Shown piece by piece: positions 18,712-29,420 of a DNA stretch of 64,000 bases (position 1 is the first letter of the stretch; every line of letters starts with the position of its first letter). Under the pieces are notes generated by a model. It ran no database searches. It saw only the letters and a program-made list of their open reading frames with translations, and was not told the DNA's origin. The DNA lies in the NCBI RefSeq assembly GCF_040436405.1, contig NZ_AP031575.1:2965501-3029500 (forward strand). Reading direction: 5' to 3'. This DNA is from Marinomonas sp. THO17. GTDB taxonomy: Bacteria; Pseudomonadota; Gammaproteobacteria; Pseudomonadales; Marinomonadaceae. The position numbers were made by a program, and so were the translations under genes.

Positions 18712-19680
18712 ATGTTTGAAACATTAATACTCATGTTAGACGCTACCATGCGAGTGTCTACACCGCTTATTTTTGCAGCTTTGGCTGGTTTGTATTCAGA
18801 GCGTGCTGGTATTGTTGACATCGGCCTAGAAGGAAAAATTTTAGGTAGCGCTTTTGCAGCGGCAGCCGGCGCGGCTATCTTTGGTTCCGCTTTGATTGGT
18901 CTGTGCTTCGGCATCATTGCGTCAGTGTCTTTGGCTATGATCCACGGTTTTGCTTGTATCACACACCGTGGTGATCATATCGTGTCGGGTGTGGCGATCA
19001 ACACCATAGTAGCCGGTTTAACCGTTACCTTATCAATGGACTGGTTCGGTATGGGTGGCCAAACGCCTACTCTGTCTGGTGACTCTCGCTTCATGTCGAT
19101 TACTTTGCCGTTTGCTGACAGCTTGGCGAATGTGCCTGTGATTGGTCTGATCTATTCAGAATTGCTCAGTGGTCACAATATTCTAGTGTATCTATCCTTC
19201 GTTATGGTGCCAGTGACCTTCTGGGTGGTTTATAAAACACGTTTTGGTTTGCGTTTACGTGCAGTGGGAGAAAACCCTCATGCGGTGGATGCTGCGGGTA
19301 TTTCTGTTGCCTTTCTTCGTTACCGAGCTCTGATTGTCTGTGGCATTTTGTGTGGTTTGGCGGGGGCTTACTTGTCGACAGCGCACAATGCTGGTTTCTT
19401 GAGGGATATGAGTGCAGGTAAAGGTTATATGGCACTTGCAGCCCTAATCTTTGGTAAATGGCGTCCAGTGCCAGTGTTGTTTGCTTGCCTGCTATTTGGT
19501 TTCTTAGATGCGGTTGCTGTGCGCATGCAAGGGGTGGTAGTACCTGGTATTGGTGAAGTACCAGTGCAGGCAATTGAAGTATTGCCTTATGTGTTGACCA
19601 TACTCTTGCTAGCAGGCTTTATCGGTAAAGCGGTCGGGCCAAAAGCCGTTGGTCAACCTTATGTGAAAGAGCGTGGTTAG
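18712..19680 (+). CDS. Nucleoside ABC transporter permease 2
   Basis: This 322-residue inner-membrane protein (YufQ/NupC-like) is the second channel subunit. The early segment TPLIFAALAGLYSERAGIVDIGLEGKILGSAFAA carries the family version of the NIGxEG motif that is duplicated in permease 1; here it occurs once. GLRLRAVGENPHAVDAAGI is the cytoplasmic loop that meets the ATPase. About eight hydrophobic segments are visible. GGGGACT-like ribosome site precedes the ATG. The stop TAG is followed immediately by the cytidine deaminase ATG, so uptake and salvage are co-expressed. Confidence 0.94.
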   Translation: MFETLILMLDATMRVSTPLIFAALAGLYSERAGIVDIGLEGKILGSAFAAAAGAAIFGSALIGLCFGIIASVSLAMIHGFACITHRGDHIVSGVAINTIVAGLTVTLSMDWFGMGGQTPTLSGDSRFMSITLPFADSLANVPVIGLIYSELLSGHNILVYLSFVMVPVTFWVVYKTRFGLRLRAVGENPHAVDAAGISVAFLRYRALIVCGILCGLAGAYLSTAHNAGFLRDMSAGKGYMALAALIFGKWRPVPVLFACLLFGFLDAVAVRMQGVVVPGIGEVPVQAIEVLPYVLTILLLAGFIGKAVGPKAVGQPYVKERG

Positions 19681-20085
19681 ATGTCAGATGCAAAGCAAAA
19701 TGAGCTAATAGCGCTAGCAAAAGAAGCGATGAGTAAGGCTTATGTGCCCTACTCTCATTTCACGGTAGGCGCCGCTATTCTTACTGCTTCAGGTGAGCAA
19801 TATTCGGGTTGTAACGTGGAAAATGCTTCTTATCCAGAAGGTACTTGTGCTGAAGCGGGAGCTATTGCCGCTATGGTGCGTGACGGTCAAACGCAGATTC
19901 GTGAAATCTATGTAATGGGAAAAGGGGAAGAATTGGTTACCCCATGTGGTGGTTGTCGTCAGCGTATTCGCGAGTTTTCTTCTACAGACACCATGATTCA
20001 TATCTGTGGCCCAGAGGGCATTCGTAAATCTTTGTCGATAAACGAATTATTACCTTTTTCGTTTGGTCCAGAAAATTTGGCCTAA
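19681..20085 (+). CDS. cdd: Cytidine deaminase
   Basis: Cdd (134 residues) deaminates cytidine and deoxycytidine to uridine forms in pyrimidine salvage. It is the short, homotetrameric type. The zinc site is complete: TCAEAGAI provides the first cysteine and the catalytic glutamate, and PCGGCRQ provides the other two cysteines. SGCNVENASYPEGT precedes the active site as expected. The start codon directly follows the stop of the transporter permease. Its presence as the last gene of the operon indicates that the transporter carries pyrimidine nucleosides, perhaps among others. Confidence 0.96.
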   Translation: MSDAKQNELIALAKEAMSKAYVPYSHFTVGAAILTASGEQYSGCNVENASYPEGTCAEAGAIAAMVRDGQTQIREIYVMGKGEELVTPCGGCRQRIREFSSTDTMIHICGPEGIRKSLSINELLPFSFGPENLA

Positions 20086-20112
20086 GTCACATACTAGTGT
20101 GAATCAGACAAT

Positions 20113-20144
20113 AAAAAACCAGTTCATTCAGAACTGGTTTTTTT
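20113..20144. terminator. Bidirectional terminator between cdd and ppk1
   Basis: AAAACCAGTTC and GAACTGGTTTT form an 11-base stem with loop ATTCA, flanked by A and T tracts. It sits between two convergent genes and can serve both the nucleoside operon and ppk1. Confidence 0.93.
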
Positions 20145-20164
20145 GTGTCAGTAGAAAACTAGGT

Positions 20165-22396
20165 TTAGCTTTCCCTTGTATTGTCTGCCAGTTCGCTTAG
20201 CAAGGCTCGCTGTGCGCTACGGTACTCGCCTTTGCGTGGTTTGGATAATTGGTAGGAACCATCACTTTGCAAAATCCAACTTTGGGTATTATCGGTAAGA
20301 TAATACTCCAGTTCCTTCTTCACACGACGAGTTTGCTTGTAATCTTGTAGTGGAAAAGCCACTTCAATTCGATTATTCAAGTTACGGTCCATGCCATCCG
20401 CACTGGACAAATAGACCTCTGGGTTGCGATCGTTGTAGAAGTAGTAAACTCGTGTGTGCTCAAGAAAGCGGCCAATGATACTGCGTACTCGGATATTGGA
20501 GGAGATACCTTTAATACCAGGTCTGAGTGTACAGATACCACGAACAATCAGGTCAATTTTTACGCCAGCCTGAGAAGCTTTGTACAAAGCCTGAACCAGC
20601 TTCTGTTCTGTTAGGGAGTTAACCTTGATGATGATGCGAGAAGGTTCGCCTGATTTCGCATTTTGTGCTTCTCTGTCGATCATTTCCAGTAAGCGATCTC
20701 GAAGCGTGAAGGGCGCGTGCAGTAATTTTTTTACTTTTAGTTCTTTACTCATGCCAGTCAATTGCTGGAAGACTCGATGGACATCGTCACCAATGTCTTT
20801 ACTGCAGGTCATATAACTGTAGTCTGTATATAGGCGCGCATTACCTGCGTGGTAGTTACCTGTACCTAAGTGAACATATCGGGTTAAATTATTGCCTTCT
20901 CGACGCACGATCAAGATCATCTTAGCGTGGGTTTTGTGGCGCACGACACCATAAACCACAATGGCGCCAGCGTCTTGTAAACGACTGGCTAACGCCAAGT
21001 TTTCGGCCTCATCAAAACGTGCTCTCAATTCGATAACTACCGTCACTTCTTTTCCGTTACGAGCCGCTTCTACTAAAGCGTTGGCGATAGGTGAACGCGC
21101 CCCGGTACGATATAAGGTTTGACGAATTGCCACCACGTTCGGGTCTTTGGCCGCTTCACTGAGTAGGTCAATGACGGGCGAAAAACTCTCAAACGGGTGC
21201 ATTAACAAGTAGTCGCGCTGACGAATTGCTTCAAATAGTCCACCTGCACTGGCCAGTTTCCTCGGTAGGCCTGGCGAGAATGGGGAGTACATCAGATCAG
21301 GGCGATCCACTAGCTCTAATACGGCCATCAGTCGACTTAGGTTCACAGGTCCATCAATACGGTATAAATCTTGTTGTTCTAAGTCGAATTGTTTCAGCAA
21401 TGAATCGACAACATGGTCAGGGCAGTTGTCGGCAATCTCAAGTCGTACAGAGCTTCCGTAATGGCGGCTTTGTAATTCGGTGCGCAATGCACCAGCAAGG
21501 TCGACACCTATGTCATCTGAATCGACTTCCAAGTCTGCGTTACGGGTCAGGCGGAATTGATAGCAGCCTTTGACCGTCATGCCTGGGAACAATTGGTCCG
21601 CATGGGCGTGAATAATAGAGGACAGAAATACCATGTTGTCGCCGCCTTCACAGACGTCGTCAGGTAATTTTACTAAGCGTGGTAGTGAGCTTGGTGCTGG
21701 TACGATAGCGAGACCATTTTCACGGCCAAAGGCATCACGCCCTTCTAATTCGACCACAAAGTTAAAGGTCTTATTGGCCAATCTAGGAAAAGGGTGAGCA
21801 GGGTCTAACCCAACTGGACTGATAATGGGTAATACGTTGTCACGGAAATAGCGACGTACCCAGTTAGATTGCTTGTCTGTCCATAGGGAACGGCGGATGA
21901 AGCGTACATTTTCGTCCGCAAGCTTGGGAAAAATAATGTCATTCAGAATACGGTATTGTCGGCGTACTAATTTGTGTGCGTGCTCACTGATTAGGCCAAG
22001 TACTTTTTTCGGGTGCATGCCATCTGGGCCGTTTTTTTCACGACTGTATTCCAGCTGGCTTTTTAAACCCGCAACACGAATTTCGAAAAATTCGTCCATA
22101 TTAGAGCTAAAAATGCATAAGAACATCAAGCGGTTAAGGATGGGGTGGTTTTCATCCATCGCCTGTTCAAGTACGCGTGCATTGAATTGCAAATGGCTCA
22201 ATTCTCGATTGAAGTAGAGTTCAGGGTCGGCCAAGTCAATTTCTTCGGGCAGGCGTTCTTCGATCGCTATTTTGGTTGGATCTTGTGGCTGCTCAGGGAT
22301 AGGCTCAAGCACCAGCTCAGCATCAATCTCAGTGTGCATTTCAGCTGGTGGCGCGATTTCTTTCTTTTCTACTTCAATAACAGGCTGCTCAGACAT
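20165..22396 (-). CDS. ppk1: Polyphosphate kinase 1
   Basis: Ppk1 (743 residues) reversibly makes inorganic polyphosphate from ATP and is membrane-associated. After an acidic, proline-rich N-terminal extension of about 55 residues the usual sequence starts at LYFNRELSHLQFNARVLEQA. The autophosphorylated histidine is in VVRHKTHAKMILIVRR, and the second HKD-like part includes HLGTGNYHAGNARLYTDY. The C-terminus has LSSADGMDRNLNNRIEVAFP. All domains are complete. The N-terminal extension is longer than in E. coli Ppk. hemB lies upstream on the same strand, a pairing also found in pseudomonads. The exopolyphosphatase gene ppx is separate, at 32 kb. Confidence 0.97.
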   Translation of the reverse strand: MSEQPVIEVEKKEIAPPAEMHTEIDAELVLEPIPEQPQDPTKIAIEERLPEEIDLADPELYFNRELSHLQFNARVLEQAMDENHPILNRLMFLCIFSSNMDEFFEIRVAGLKSQLEYSREKNGPDGMHPKKVLGLISEHAHKLVRRQYRILNDIIFPKLADENVRFIRRSLWTDKQSNWVRRYFRDNVLPIISPVGLDPAHPFPRLANKTFNFVVELEGRDAFGRENGLAIVPAPSSLPRLVKLPDDVCEGGDNMVFLSSIIHAHADQLFPGMTVKGCYQFRLTRNADLEVDSDDIGVDLAGALRTELQSRHYGSSVRLEIADNCPDHVVDSLLKQFDLEQQDLYRIDGPVNLSRLMAVLELVDRPDLMYSPFSPGLPRKLASAGGLFEAIRQRDYLLMHPFESFSPVIDLLSEAAKDPNVVAIRQTLYRTGARSPIANALVEAARNGKEVTVVIELRARFDEAENLALASRLQDAGAIVVYGVVRHKTHAKMILIVRREGNNLTRYVHLGTGNYHAGNARLYTDYSYMTCSKDIGDDVHRVFQQLTGMSKELKVKKLLHAPFTLRDRLLEMIDREAQNAKSGEPSRIIIKVNSLTEQKLVQALYKASQAGVKIDLIVRGICTLRPGIKGISSNIRVRSIIGRFLEHTRVYYFYNDRNPEVYLSSADGMDRNLNNRIEVAFPLQDYKQTRRVKKELEYYLTDNTQSWILQSDGSYQLSKPRKGEYRSAQRALLSELADNTRES

Positions 22397-22538
22397 TTGC
22401 TTCTATTCTCTCCAAATACCGTTCATCTATGGTTGGTATCTTTATTAATGCTACTTTTACGTAAATAAAAGCAACTCTTAACAAATTACACCAATGCAGC
22501 CTGCTGGTCACCAGATTATCTGGCTTTATTTCATTTAT

Positions 22539-23585
<1,047 letters not shown>

Positions 23586-23646
23586 TCAGACGCTTTAGAA
23601 AAGCCTTGTGATAAGGCAATTCTCAGCCCTTTGTCCCATTTATTAC

Positions 23647-25581
23647 TCAGTTAGCAGCTTCGTTTAGTACAGCTTCGGCTTCTTCCAGTGCTTCTTGCGC
23701 CAAAAACCAAGCTTCTTCACTTTCTTCTAGAGTCTTTTTCCATTTGGCTTCGTCACTGAGTAAGGCTTGCAATTGGGCTTTTTGCTCGGCTTCATAAAGG
23801 TTGGGGTCAGCCATTTTTTCGGCAATCTTATCCAACTCTGTTTGGGCTTTGCTGACGGCTTTTTCGTGTTGTTCAATTTGTTTTCGTAACGGGCGAAGCT
23901 TTTCACGCAATTCAGCAGCTTTGCGGCGCTCTTCTTTTCGATCCACTTTTACTGCATTGGCGTTTACCTGTGCTTTGTCTTTGCGATTGGCCTGTAGTTG
24001 GCGTTCTTGCAGCCAAGCATGGTAGGTTGTCAAATCGCCGTCAAAATCTGAAATTTGGTGGTCTGCTACTAAAAAAAATTCATCCACCGTACTATTGAGT
24101 AAGTGACGATCATGCGACACCAATAAAATAGCGCCGGGGAAGGCTTGTAAAGCTTCTGTTAGGGCTTGGCGCATTTCCAAATCCAAGTGGTTGGTCGGTT
24201 CGTCCAAGACCAAGAGGTTAGGTTTAGTCCAAGTAATGAGTGCCAAGGCCAAACGTGCTTTCTCACCTCCAGAAAACCCTTTTACCGGGCGCAAGGCATC
24301 GTCGTCAATAAAGCCAAAACCGCCAAGGTAACGTCGAACATCATTTTCTAATGCGGTAGGCGTCAAGCGTTGGATGTGAAGCACTGGAGAAGCGTCTAAA
24401 TCCAAAGCACTAAGCTGATGTTGGGAGAAGTAGCCAATGGCAAGGTTTTCACCACAGATTTTCTCTCCTTTTAATAATGGGATTTCACCAACGATGGATT
24501 TTATCAAAGTCGATTTACCCGCACCGTTCGGGCCTAATAAGCCAAGACGCTGACCATCGCGAATGGAGAAGTTAGTGTTGGCTAATTGTACCGAGGGGTC
24601 ATTGTTCTCTGTTTGATAACCCAAGTCGGCCTGAATTAAATTGACCAATTGAGCAGAGGTTTTGTCCGCCACAGGGATGCTGAACTCGAATTGTGAATCA
24701 ATGTGCGCAGGGCCAATCAATTCCATTTTTTCCAGCATTTTTAAGCGACTTTGTGCTTGCTTGGCTTTGTCGGCTTTATAACGAAAGCGATCAACGTATT
24801 GTTGTAAATGAGCACGCTTTTGTTGTTGTTTCTCGAAATTGGCTTGTTGTTGGGCTAAGTGTTCGGCACGTTGGCGTTCGTAATCCGAATAGTTGCCTTT
24901 GTAGAGGGTCAGCTTCTTCTGATACAAATGAACGATGTGAGTACAAATACCATCGATAAAGTCCCTATCATGGGAAATCAGCAATAGGGTTCCCGGGTAT
25001 TGTCGTAACCAGTTTTCTAGCCACAGAATGGCGTCTAAGTCTAAGTGGTTAGTTGGCTCGTCCAATAGCAAAACATCGGAAGGGCACATCAAGGCTTTGG
25101 CAAGATTGAGACGAATGCGCCACCCACCTGAAAAGTCGGCTACCGCTTTGTGCATGTCCGCCATTGTGAAGCCCAAGCCTTGTAGCAAGGTTTCAGCCCG
25201 CGATTGAGCACTGTAACCATGCGCATTATCGTATTCAACCAGCCAATTCGCGTGCTCATTATCATCGCCAGCGGCTTGTGCCGCGGCAATGTTGGCTTCT
25301 ATTTTTCGTAACTTATCATCGCCGTCCAAACAATAGTCCAAAGCCGAGCGTTGGCTTTCTTCTACCTCTTGCGCCATAAAGGCAATGCGACGTTGCCCTG
25401 GCAAGACAATTTCTCCCGTGTCGGCCTGTAGGTCTCCTCGAATCATGGCGAATAAAGAAGACTTACCAGCACCATTGGCACCAATAAGACCCACTTTTTG
25501 ACCTTCAAAAATGGTGAGATCGGCTTCTTCTAATAAAAACTGTGTGCCACGTTGTAAACTGACTTCGGTGAACTGGATCAT
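23647..25581 (-). CDS. yheS: ABC-F family ATPase, YheS type
   Basis: This 644-residue soluble protein has two ABC ATPase domains and no membrane segment; ABC-F proteins act on the ribosome as translation factors. It matches E. coli YheS closely over its whole length. Domain 1 has GLIGANGAGKSS, FSGGWRIRLNLAKAL and LLLDEPTNHLDLD. The P-site-tRNA-interacting linker is rich in Gln and Lys (about residues 235-285). Domain 2 has GLLGPNGAGKST, FSGGEKARLALAL and LVLDEPTNHLDLE. The C-terminal 110 residues are a charged coiled coil, as in YheS. Both ATP sites look intact. It is divergent from hslO. Confidence 0.93.
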   Translation of the reverse strand: MIQFTEVSLQRGTQFLLEEADLTIFEGQKVGLIGANGAGKSSLFAMIRGDLQADTGEIVLPGQRRIAFMAQEVEESQRSALDYCLDGDDKLRKIEANIAAAQAAGDDNEHANWLVEYDNAHGYSAQSRAETLLQGLGFTMADMHKAVADFSGGWRIRLNLAKALMCPSDVLLLDEPTNHLDLDAILWLENWLRQYPGTLLLISHDRDFIDGICTHIVHLYQKKLTLYKGNYSDYERQRAEHLAQQQANFEKQQQKRAHLQQYVDRFRYKADKAKQAQSRLKMLEKMELIGPAHIDSQFEFSIPVADKTSAQLVNLIQADLGYQTENNDPSVQLANTNFSIRDGQRLGLLGPNGAGKSTLIKSIVGEIPLLKGEKICGENLAIGYFSQHQLSALDLDASPVLHIQRLTPTALENDVRRYLGGFGFIDDDALRPVKGFSGGEKARLALALITWTKPNLLVLDEPTNHLDLEMRQALTEALQAFPGAILLVSHDRHLLNSTVDEFFLVADHQISDFDGDLTTYHAWLQERQLQANRKDKAQVNANAVKVDRKEERRKAAELREKLRPLRKQIEQHEKAVSKAQTELDKIAEKMADPNLYEAEQKAQLQALLSDEAKWKKTLEESEEAWFLAQEALEEAEAVLNEAAN

Positions 25582-25781
25582 AAAAGGGTTTTGTCTCTTA
25601 CCTCAAATTGAGGGTCGCATTGAATGTGGGACTATTTTAGAGCGACCTAATAAGAAACGAAATAGCAAAGCGTGCTCTTACTGGGTTTTACAGTGGATGA
25701 TTGTACAATGCGAGGGTAAAATGGCGCGCATCTGTATTAAGAATGTATTTACTCAGCTTAGGGTTGAGAAGGTGTTATTTA

Positions 25782-26657
25782 GTGAATAATTTATCGGTTA
25801 ATGAAATACAACGATTTTCTTTTGATCACACTAATGTTCGCGGTGAACGTGTTTTGTTGAGCAGCGCTTATCAAGAGATTATTCGTCGTAAAGATTACCC
25901 CTTAGGGTTAGAAAAACTATTAGGGGAGTTTGTCGCTGCCATTGCGTTATTGCGTGACATTATCAAAATCGATGGTGTGTTATCTATGCAGGCAAAAGGC
26001 AATGGCTTTTTGTCGACCTTGATGACGGAATGTGACGAGTTCCAAAACCTGCGTGGCATTATTCAATGGGATGAGTCTCAAACTGTGCCTGAAGAGCTGT
26101 CGTTAAAAGACGTATTAGCCGGCGGTTATTTGGTGATTACCATTCAGCCGCGAAATGGTCAGCGTTACCAAGGTATTGTTGAGCTTGTTGGTGACACCTT
26201 AGCTGAGTGTCTGGAACAATATTTTTTACAGTCTGAGCAATTGCCAAGCCGTGTTTGGTTGGCGGCTAATGGATCACAATGTGGCGGCTTATTCTTACAG
26301 CGTTTGCCACAAGAGCAAGCCAAAGCGGGTGATGAAGATGCTTGGGATCGTTTTACGCACCTTGCTTCTACCGTGACAGATGAAGAGTTGTTGGGGTTAG
26401 AAACGGAAACATTATTACACCGTCTTTACCATGAAGAAGCATTGCGCTTGTACGATTCTAAACAAATGCAATTTGCTTGTTCTTGTTCTCGTCAACGTAT
26501 GATGGATGCTGTGATGTCATTGGGTGCGGAGGAAATTCGCGAGCTGTTGATCGAGCAGGGCGCTATCAAAGTTGATTGTCAGTTCTGTGCTGAAAAGTAT
26601 GAGTTTAATGAAGCCGATCTTAACGATATGCTAGGCGACCAAGCGCAAACACACTAA
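25782..26657 (+). CDS. hslO: Redox-regulated chaperone Hsp33
   Basis: Hsp33 (291 residues) is a cytoplasmic holdase activated by oxidation and unfolding. The C-terminal zinc switch is complete: CSC in FACSCSRQRM and CQFC in VDCQFCAEKY supply four cysteines. The N-terminal chaperone part starts with VNNLSVNEIQRFSFDHTNVRGE and has LLGEFVAAIALL typical of the family. I chose GTG 25782, which has GAGAAGG 9 bases upstream. An in-frame ATG at 25701 would add 27 basic residues not found in the family. It is divergent from the ABC-F gene and stands alone. Confidence 0.96.
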   Translation: MNNLSVNEIQRFSFDHTNVRGERVLLSSAYQEIIRRKDYPLGLEKLLGEFVAAIALLRDIIKIDGVLSMQAKGNGFLSTLMTECDEFQNLRGIIQWDESQTVPEELSLKDVLAGGYLVITIQPRNGQRYQGIVELVGDTLAECLEQYFLQSEQLPSRVWLAANGSQCGGLFLQRLPQEQAKAGDEDAWDRFTHLASTVTDEELLGLETETLLHRLYHEEALRLYDSKQMQFACSCSRQRMMDAVMSLGAEEIRELLIEQGAIKVDCQFCAEKYEFNEADLNDMLGDQAQTH

Positions 26658-26700
26658 GCTTGTCTTGTTTCTAAGTGGCTAGTTTATTAAGTTAGGCTGC

Positions 26701-27105
26701 TTATGAAAACTTGGCGTGATGGATTAGGTCGCGCCAAGTGATGATGCCAATCACATAATCTTCGTCGTCTACTACAGGCAAGCAGGAAATATCTACCTTT
26801 CTCAACCATTCTAGAATGTCATTAATTGGTGTGTTAGCTTTCACTCGAATGGGTTGGCGCGTCATGACTTGATGAGCAGCACGATTCAAAGTGTCTAAAT
26901 CTCTTGCTTGTTCCGATACGCTGTCTATGAAAGGACTGACTAAACGTAAAATATCTCTATCTGAGATGATACCGACCAATTTATCTTGATCTGTTACCGG
27001 CAAATGATGAAATTTGTGCTGTTGGAGCAGTGCTATGATTTGCGGAACTCTTTCATCCATGTCGACACAAATGACATTTTTTACCATGATATCTTGTGCT
27101 TTCAT
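26701..27105 (-). CDS. CBS-domain pair protein
   Basis: This 134-residue protein consists of two CBS domains in tandem (about residues 1-60 and 75-134). It begins MKAQDIMVKNVICVDMDERV and includes the paired motifs LVGIISDRDILRLV and VIGIITWRDLIHHA. CBS pairs bind adenosyl nucleotides and often act as regulatory modules. With no attached catalytic domain this one may regulate another protein by binding. I chose ATG 27105, which has GGAG 9 bases upstream. An earlier in-frame ATG at 27120 overlaps that site. It is convergent with hslO. The partner is not visible. Confidence 0.88.
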   Translation of the reverse strand: MKAQDIMVKNVICVDMDERVPQIIALLQQHKFHHLPVTDQDKLVGIISDRDILRLVSPFIDSVSEQARDLDTLNRAAHQVMTRQPIRVKANTPINDILEWLRKVDISCLPVVDDEDYVIGIITWRDLIHHAKFS

Positions 27106-27527
27106 TATTTGAATCTCCATGCTCTTTGCGTTGCAATTTCGTCTGGTGATAGCGAATATTACGAATTAAATATAGAAGCAAAATCGAAGCAAGATTTTTG
27201 TTAATGTCTTAAACATCGTATTTCTTGCCGCTAAAGTCAATAATTTTGCAGGGAACTGGTTTTGCAAATTGTGAATATATCAACAAACTTATACTAAGGT
27301 CTCAAGACATTGCCAGCAAAATCCGTATAATTATCCTCAATCTACTTAGAATAAACGATAGCTTGTAGGTTATTTGATCAGTTTTCCTTAGTAAGAGCGT
27401 AAGTATTCTAAGAAACCGAGAAGAAAGTTATGCAGTACCTCCTCTAATAATAATTAACTGCTGGCCAAAAGCCCTCTTTCTAACATCAGTCTCAACTTTA
27501 CAATTGGGTATGACACGGCGAAATTTT
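27106..27527. other. Intergenic region before mqo
   Basis: This 420-base AT-rich stretch separates the CBS gene and mqo, which are divergent. I see no gene and no strong stem-loop. TATACT at 27292-27297, in the middle of the region, could be a -10 box, but I found no -35 element at the right distance. It probably holds the promoters of both genes. Confidence 0.5.
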
Positions 27528-29006
27528 ATGAACTCAAATTCTGTAGACGTTTTACTCGTCGGCGGCGGTGCCATGAGCACCACATTAGGCGTATTGTTAA
27601 AACAACTTGATCCACACATGTCCATTATGATGGTGGAACGATTAGATAGCGTCGCAAAAGAAAGTACGGATGGCTGGAATAATGCGGGCACGGGGCACGC
27701 AGCTTATTGTGAGCTTAATTACACATTAGAAAATGAAGACGGTACAGTCAATATAGACAAGGCTGTAAACATAAACGCCGCTTTTGAGGTGAGTCTACAG
27801 TTTTGGTCATATCTTGTTGAGCAAGGATTATTGCCTGCTCCTCAAGAATTTATTAATCGTGTACCGCACCAGAGTTTTGTGTGGGGTGAGCGTAATGTGA
27901 AAAGTTTGAAAGCACGTTATGAAGCCATGAGCGCACATCCAGCTTTTAAAGAGATGCAGTACACAGAAGATCGTGAGCAAATGGTGCAGTGGATGCCCTT
28001 GATCATGCAAAATCGCGGTACAGATGAGCCCTTGGCGGCAACTCGCATTGAGCATGGCTCGGACGTTAACTTTGGTGCCATCGCACGTAACATGAGTAAG
28101 CTTTTGGAAAGCACGGATAACTTTGAGCTAAGTCTGAAGAGTGAAGTAACCGATTTAGAAAAAAACTCTGAGGGTGGCTGGAAAGTGACCTTGGATGTAA
28201 ATGGTAAAGAGCGTGAAGTAGATGCTAAGTTTGTCTTCTTAGGCGCTGGCGGTGGTGCTTTGCCCTTGTTACAGAAGTCTGGCATTAAAGAGAGTGATGG
28301 TTACGGTGGTTTTCCTGTTAGCGGTCAATGGCTAGTATGTGAAAAACCGGAATTAGTCGAGCAACACTTTGCAAAAGTGTACGGTGCAGCGCCCATTGGT
28401 GCGCCACCTATGTCTGTACCGCATCTGGATACGCGTATTATTGATGGTAAAAAGGCTATTTTATTTGGCCCATTTGCGGGTTTCACGACCAAGTTCCTTA
28501 AAACGGGCTCTTTCTTGGATTTACCAAAAAGTGTTCGCTTTAATAACATCAAGCCTATGTTGAGTGTGGGTAAAAACAACATGGACTTGACGCGTTATTT
28601 GATCAGTGAAGTGATGCAATCACACAAAGATCGTTGTGACTCTTTACGTCAGTTTTTTCCTGATGCGAAAGATGAAGATTGGACTCTGGCATACGCGGGG
28701 CAGCGTGTTCAGATTATCAAGAAGGACGAAAATGGCGCAGGTAAGCTGGAGTTTGGTACCGAGGCGATTACTTCTGAGGATGGTTCTTTGGCTGCTTTGC
28801 TGGGGGCATCTCCGGGGGCGTCAACAACAGTAAATACTATGATAGATATTCTTGAGCGTTGTTTCCCTGAGCGCTTAAACGACGGTGATTGGCAGGCCAA
28901 AATGAAAGAGATGGTGCCATCTTATGGTGAGTCTTTGATTGAAAATACCGATTTGTTGTTGTCGATTCGTCAGCGTACTTTGGATACCTTAAAACTAAAA
29001 CCATAA
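27528..29006 (+). CDS. mqo: Malate:quinone oxidoreductase
   Basis: Mqo (492 residues) is a peripheral membrane flavoprotein that oxidises malate to oxaloacetate and passes electrons to quinone, serving both the citric acid cycle and respiration. The FAD-binding motif is VDVLLVGGGAMSTTLGVLL at the N-terminus. The family marker GWNNAGTGHAAYCELNYT follows. FVFLGAGGGALPLLQKSG and LLGASPGASTTVNTM are further conserved parts. The start is ambiguous: ATG 27528 gives the compact N-terminus, while ATG 27510 and TTG 27504 are also in frame; none has a strong ribosome site. A terminator follows the stop. The gene is monocistronic. Confidence 0.95.
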   Translation: MNSNSVDVLLVGGGAMSTTLGVLLKQLDPHMSIMMVERLDSVAKESTDGWNNAGTGHAAYCELNYTLENEDGTVNIDKAVNINAAFEVSLQFWSYLVEQGLLPAPQEFINRVPHQSFVWGERNVKSLKARYEAMSAHPAFKEMQYTEDREQMVQWMPLIMQNRGTDEPLAATRIEHGSDVNFGAIARNMSKLLESTDNFELSLKSEVTDLEKNSEGGWKVTLDVNGKEREVDAKFVFLGAGGGALPLLQKSGIKESDGYGGFPVSGQWLVCEKPELVEQHFAKVYGAAPIGAPPMSVPHLDTRIIDGKKAILFGPFAGFTTKFLKTGSFLDLPKSVRFNNIKPMLSVGKNNMDLTRYLISEVMQSHKDRCDSLRQFFPDAKDEDWTLAYAGQRVQIIKKDENGAGKLEFGTEAITSEDGSLAALLGASPGASTTVNTMIDILERCFPERLNDGDWQAKMKEMVPSYGESLIENTDLLLSIRQRTLDTLKLKP

Positions 29007-29024
29007 GGTGTAATTGTGTTGTTT

Positions 29025-29056
29025 TAAAAAGCTGGGCTTTGGCCCAGCTTTTTTAT
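29025..29056 (+). terminator. Rho-independent terminator of mqo
   Basis: AAAAAGCTGGG and CCCAGCTTTTT form an 11-base stem with loop CTTTGG, ending in a T run. It lies about 20 bases after the mqo stop and just before the small yfcL-like gene. Confidence 0.92.
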
Positions 29057-29080
29057 ACCAGTCAAATTAAGAGAAGAAAA

Positions 29081-29344
29081 ATGGCAATAACTTTTGCAGA
29101 ACGTGCAGATCAATTGTGTGATAAATTGCGCGACTTAGAACACCAAGCTCAGGAAGGTGATGAGCTTTTCTTTTGTGCTTACCTGCTTGGGTTGCTTGGT
29201 TTGCACAGCAATGCTGATGGAGAAGGCGCAGACGATTTCGACCATGCATTTCATGGAACTCTGCTTGATACCTTAGAGGCAGAAGGCATGACAGAGGAAG
29301 ATCAGCAACAGATTCTGTCCCTATGGCAATCCATTACCCAGTGA
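29081..29344 (+). CDS. YfcL-like small protein
   Basis: This 87-residue acidic protein is cytoplasmic by composition, with no signal peptide or membrane segment. Its pattern, a short helix, then a GDELFFCAYLLGLLGL segment, an acidic loop, and a C-terminal LEAEGMTEEDQQQILSLWQSI helix, resembles the YfcL family of unknown function. I judge this a moderate match by eye. I chose ATG 29081, which has AAGAGAAG just upstream; the longer frame to 29039 would start inside the mqo terminator. It is followed by its own hairpin at 29359-29394. Confidence 0.6.
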   Translation: MAITFAERADQLCDKLRDLEHQAQEGDELFFCAYLLGLLGLHSNADGEGADDFDHAFHGTLLDTLEAEGMTEEDQQQILSLWQSITQ

Positions 29345-29358
29345 TCTTTGTTCCCTAG

Positions 29359-29394
29359 CTAAAAAGAGAAGCGTTTTGCTGCTCTTTTTAGTTT
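29359..29394. terminator. Bidirectional terminator between yfcL-like gene and flavin reductase gene
   Basis: CTAAAAAGAG (29359-29368) pairs with CTCTTTTTAG (29382-29391), and AGC/GCT extends the stem inward after one unpaired position. The T-rich and A-rich arms allow use from both strands, so it ends the small gene and the convergent fre-like gene. Confidence 0.75.
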
Positions 29395-29420
29395 GGTATC
29401 TTGTCGGACTTAAGATAGAA

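Noticed and set aside
19202-19573. A 123-codon open frame antisense to the second nucleoside permease
   Set aside because: The plus-strand permease is clearly real; the antisense product is His/Pro/Gln-rich with no domain.
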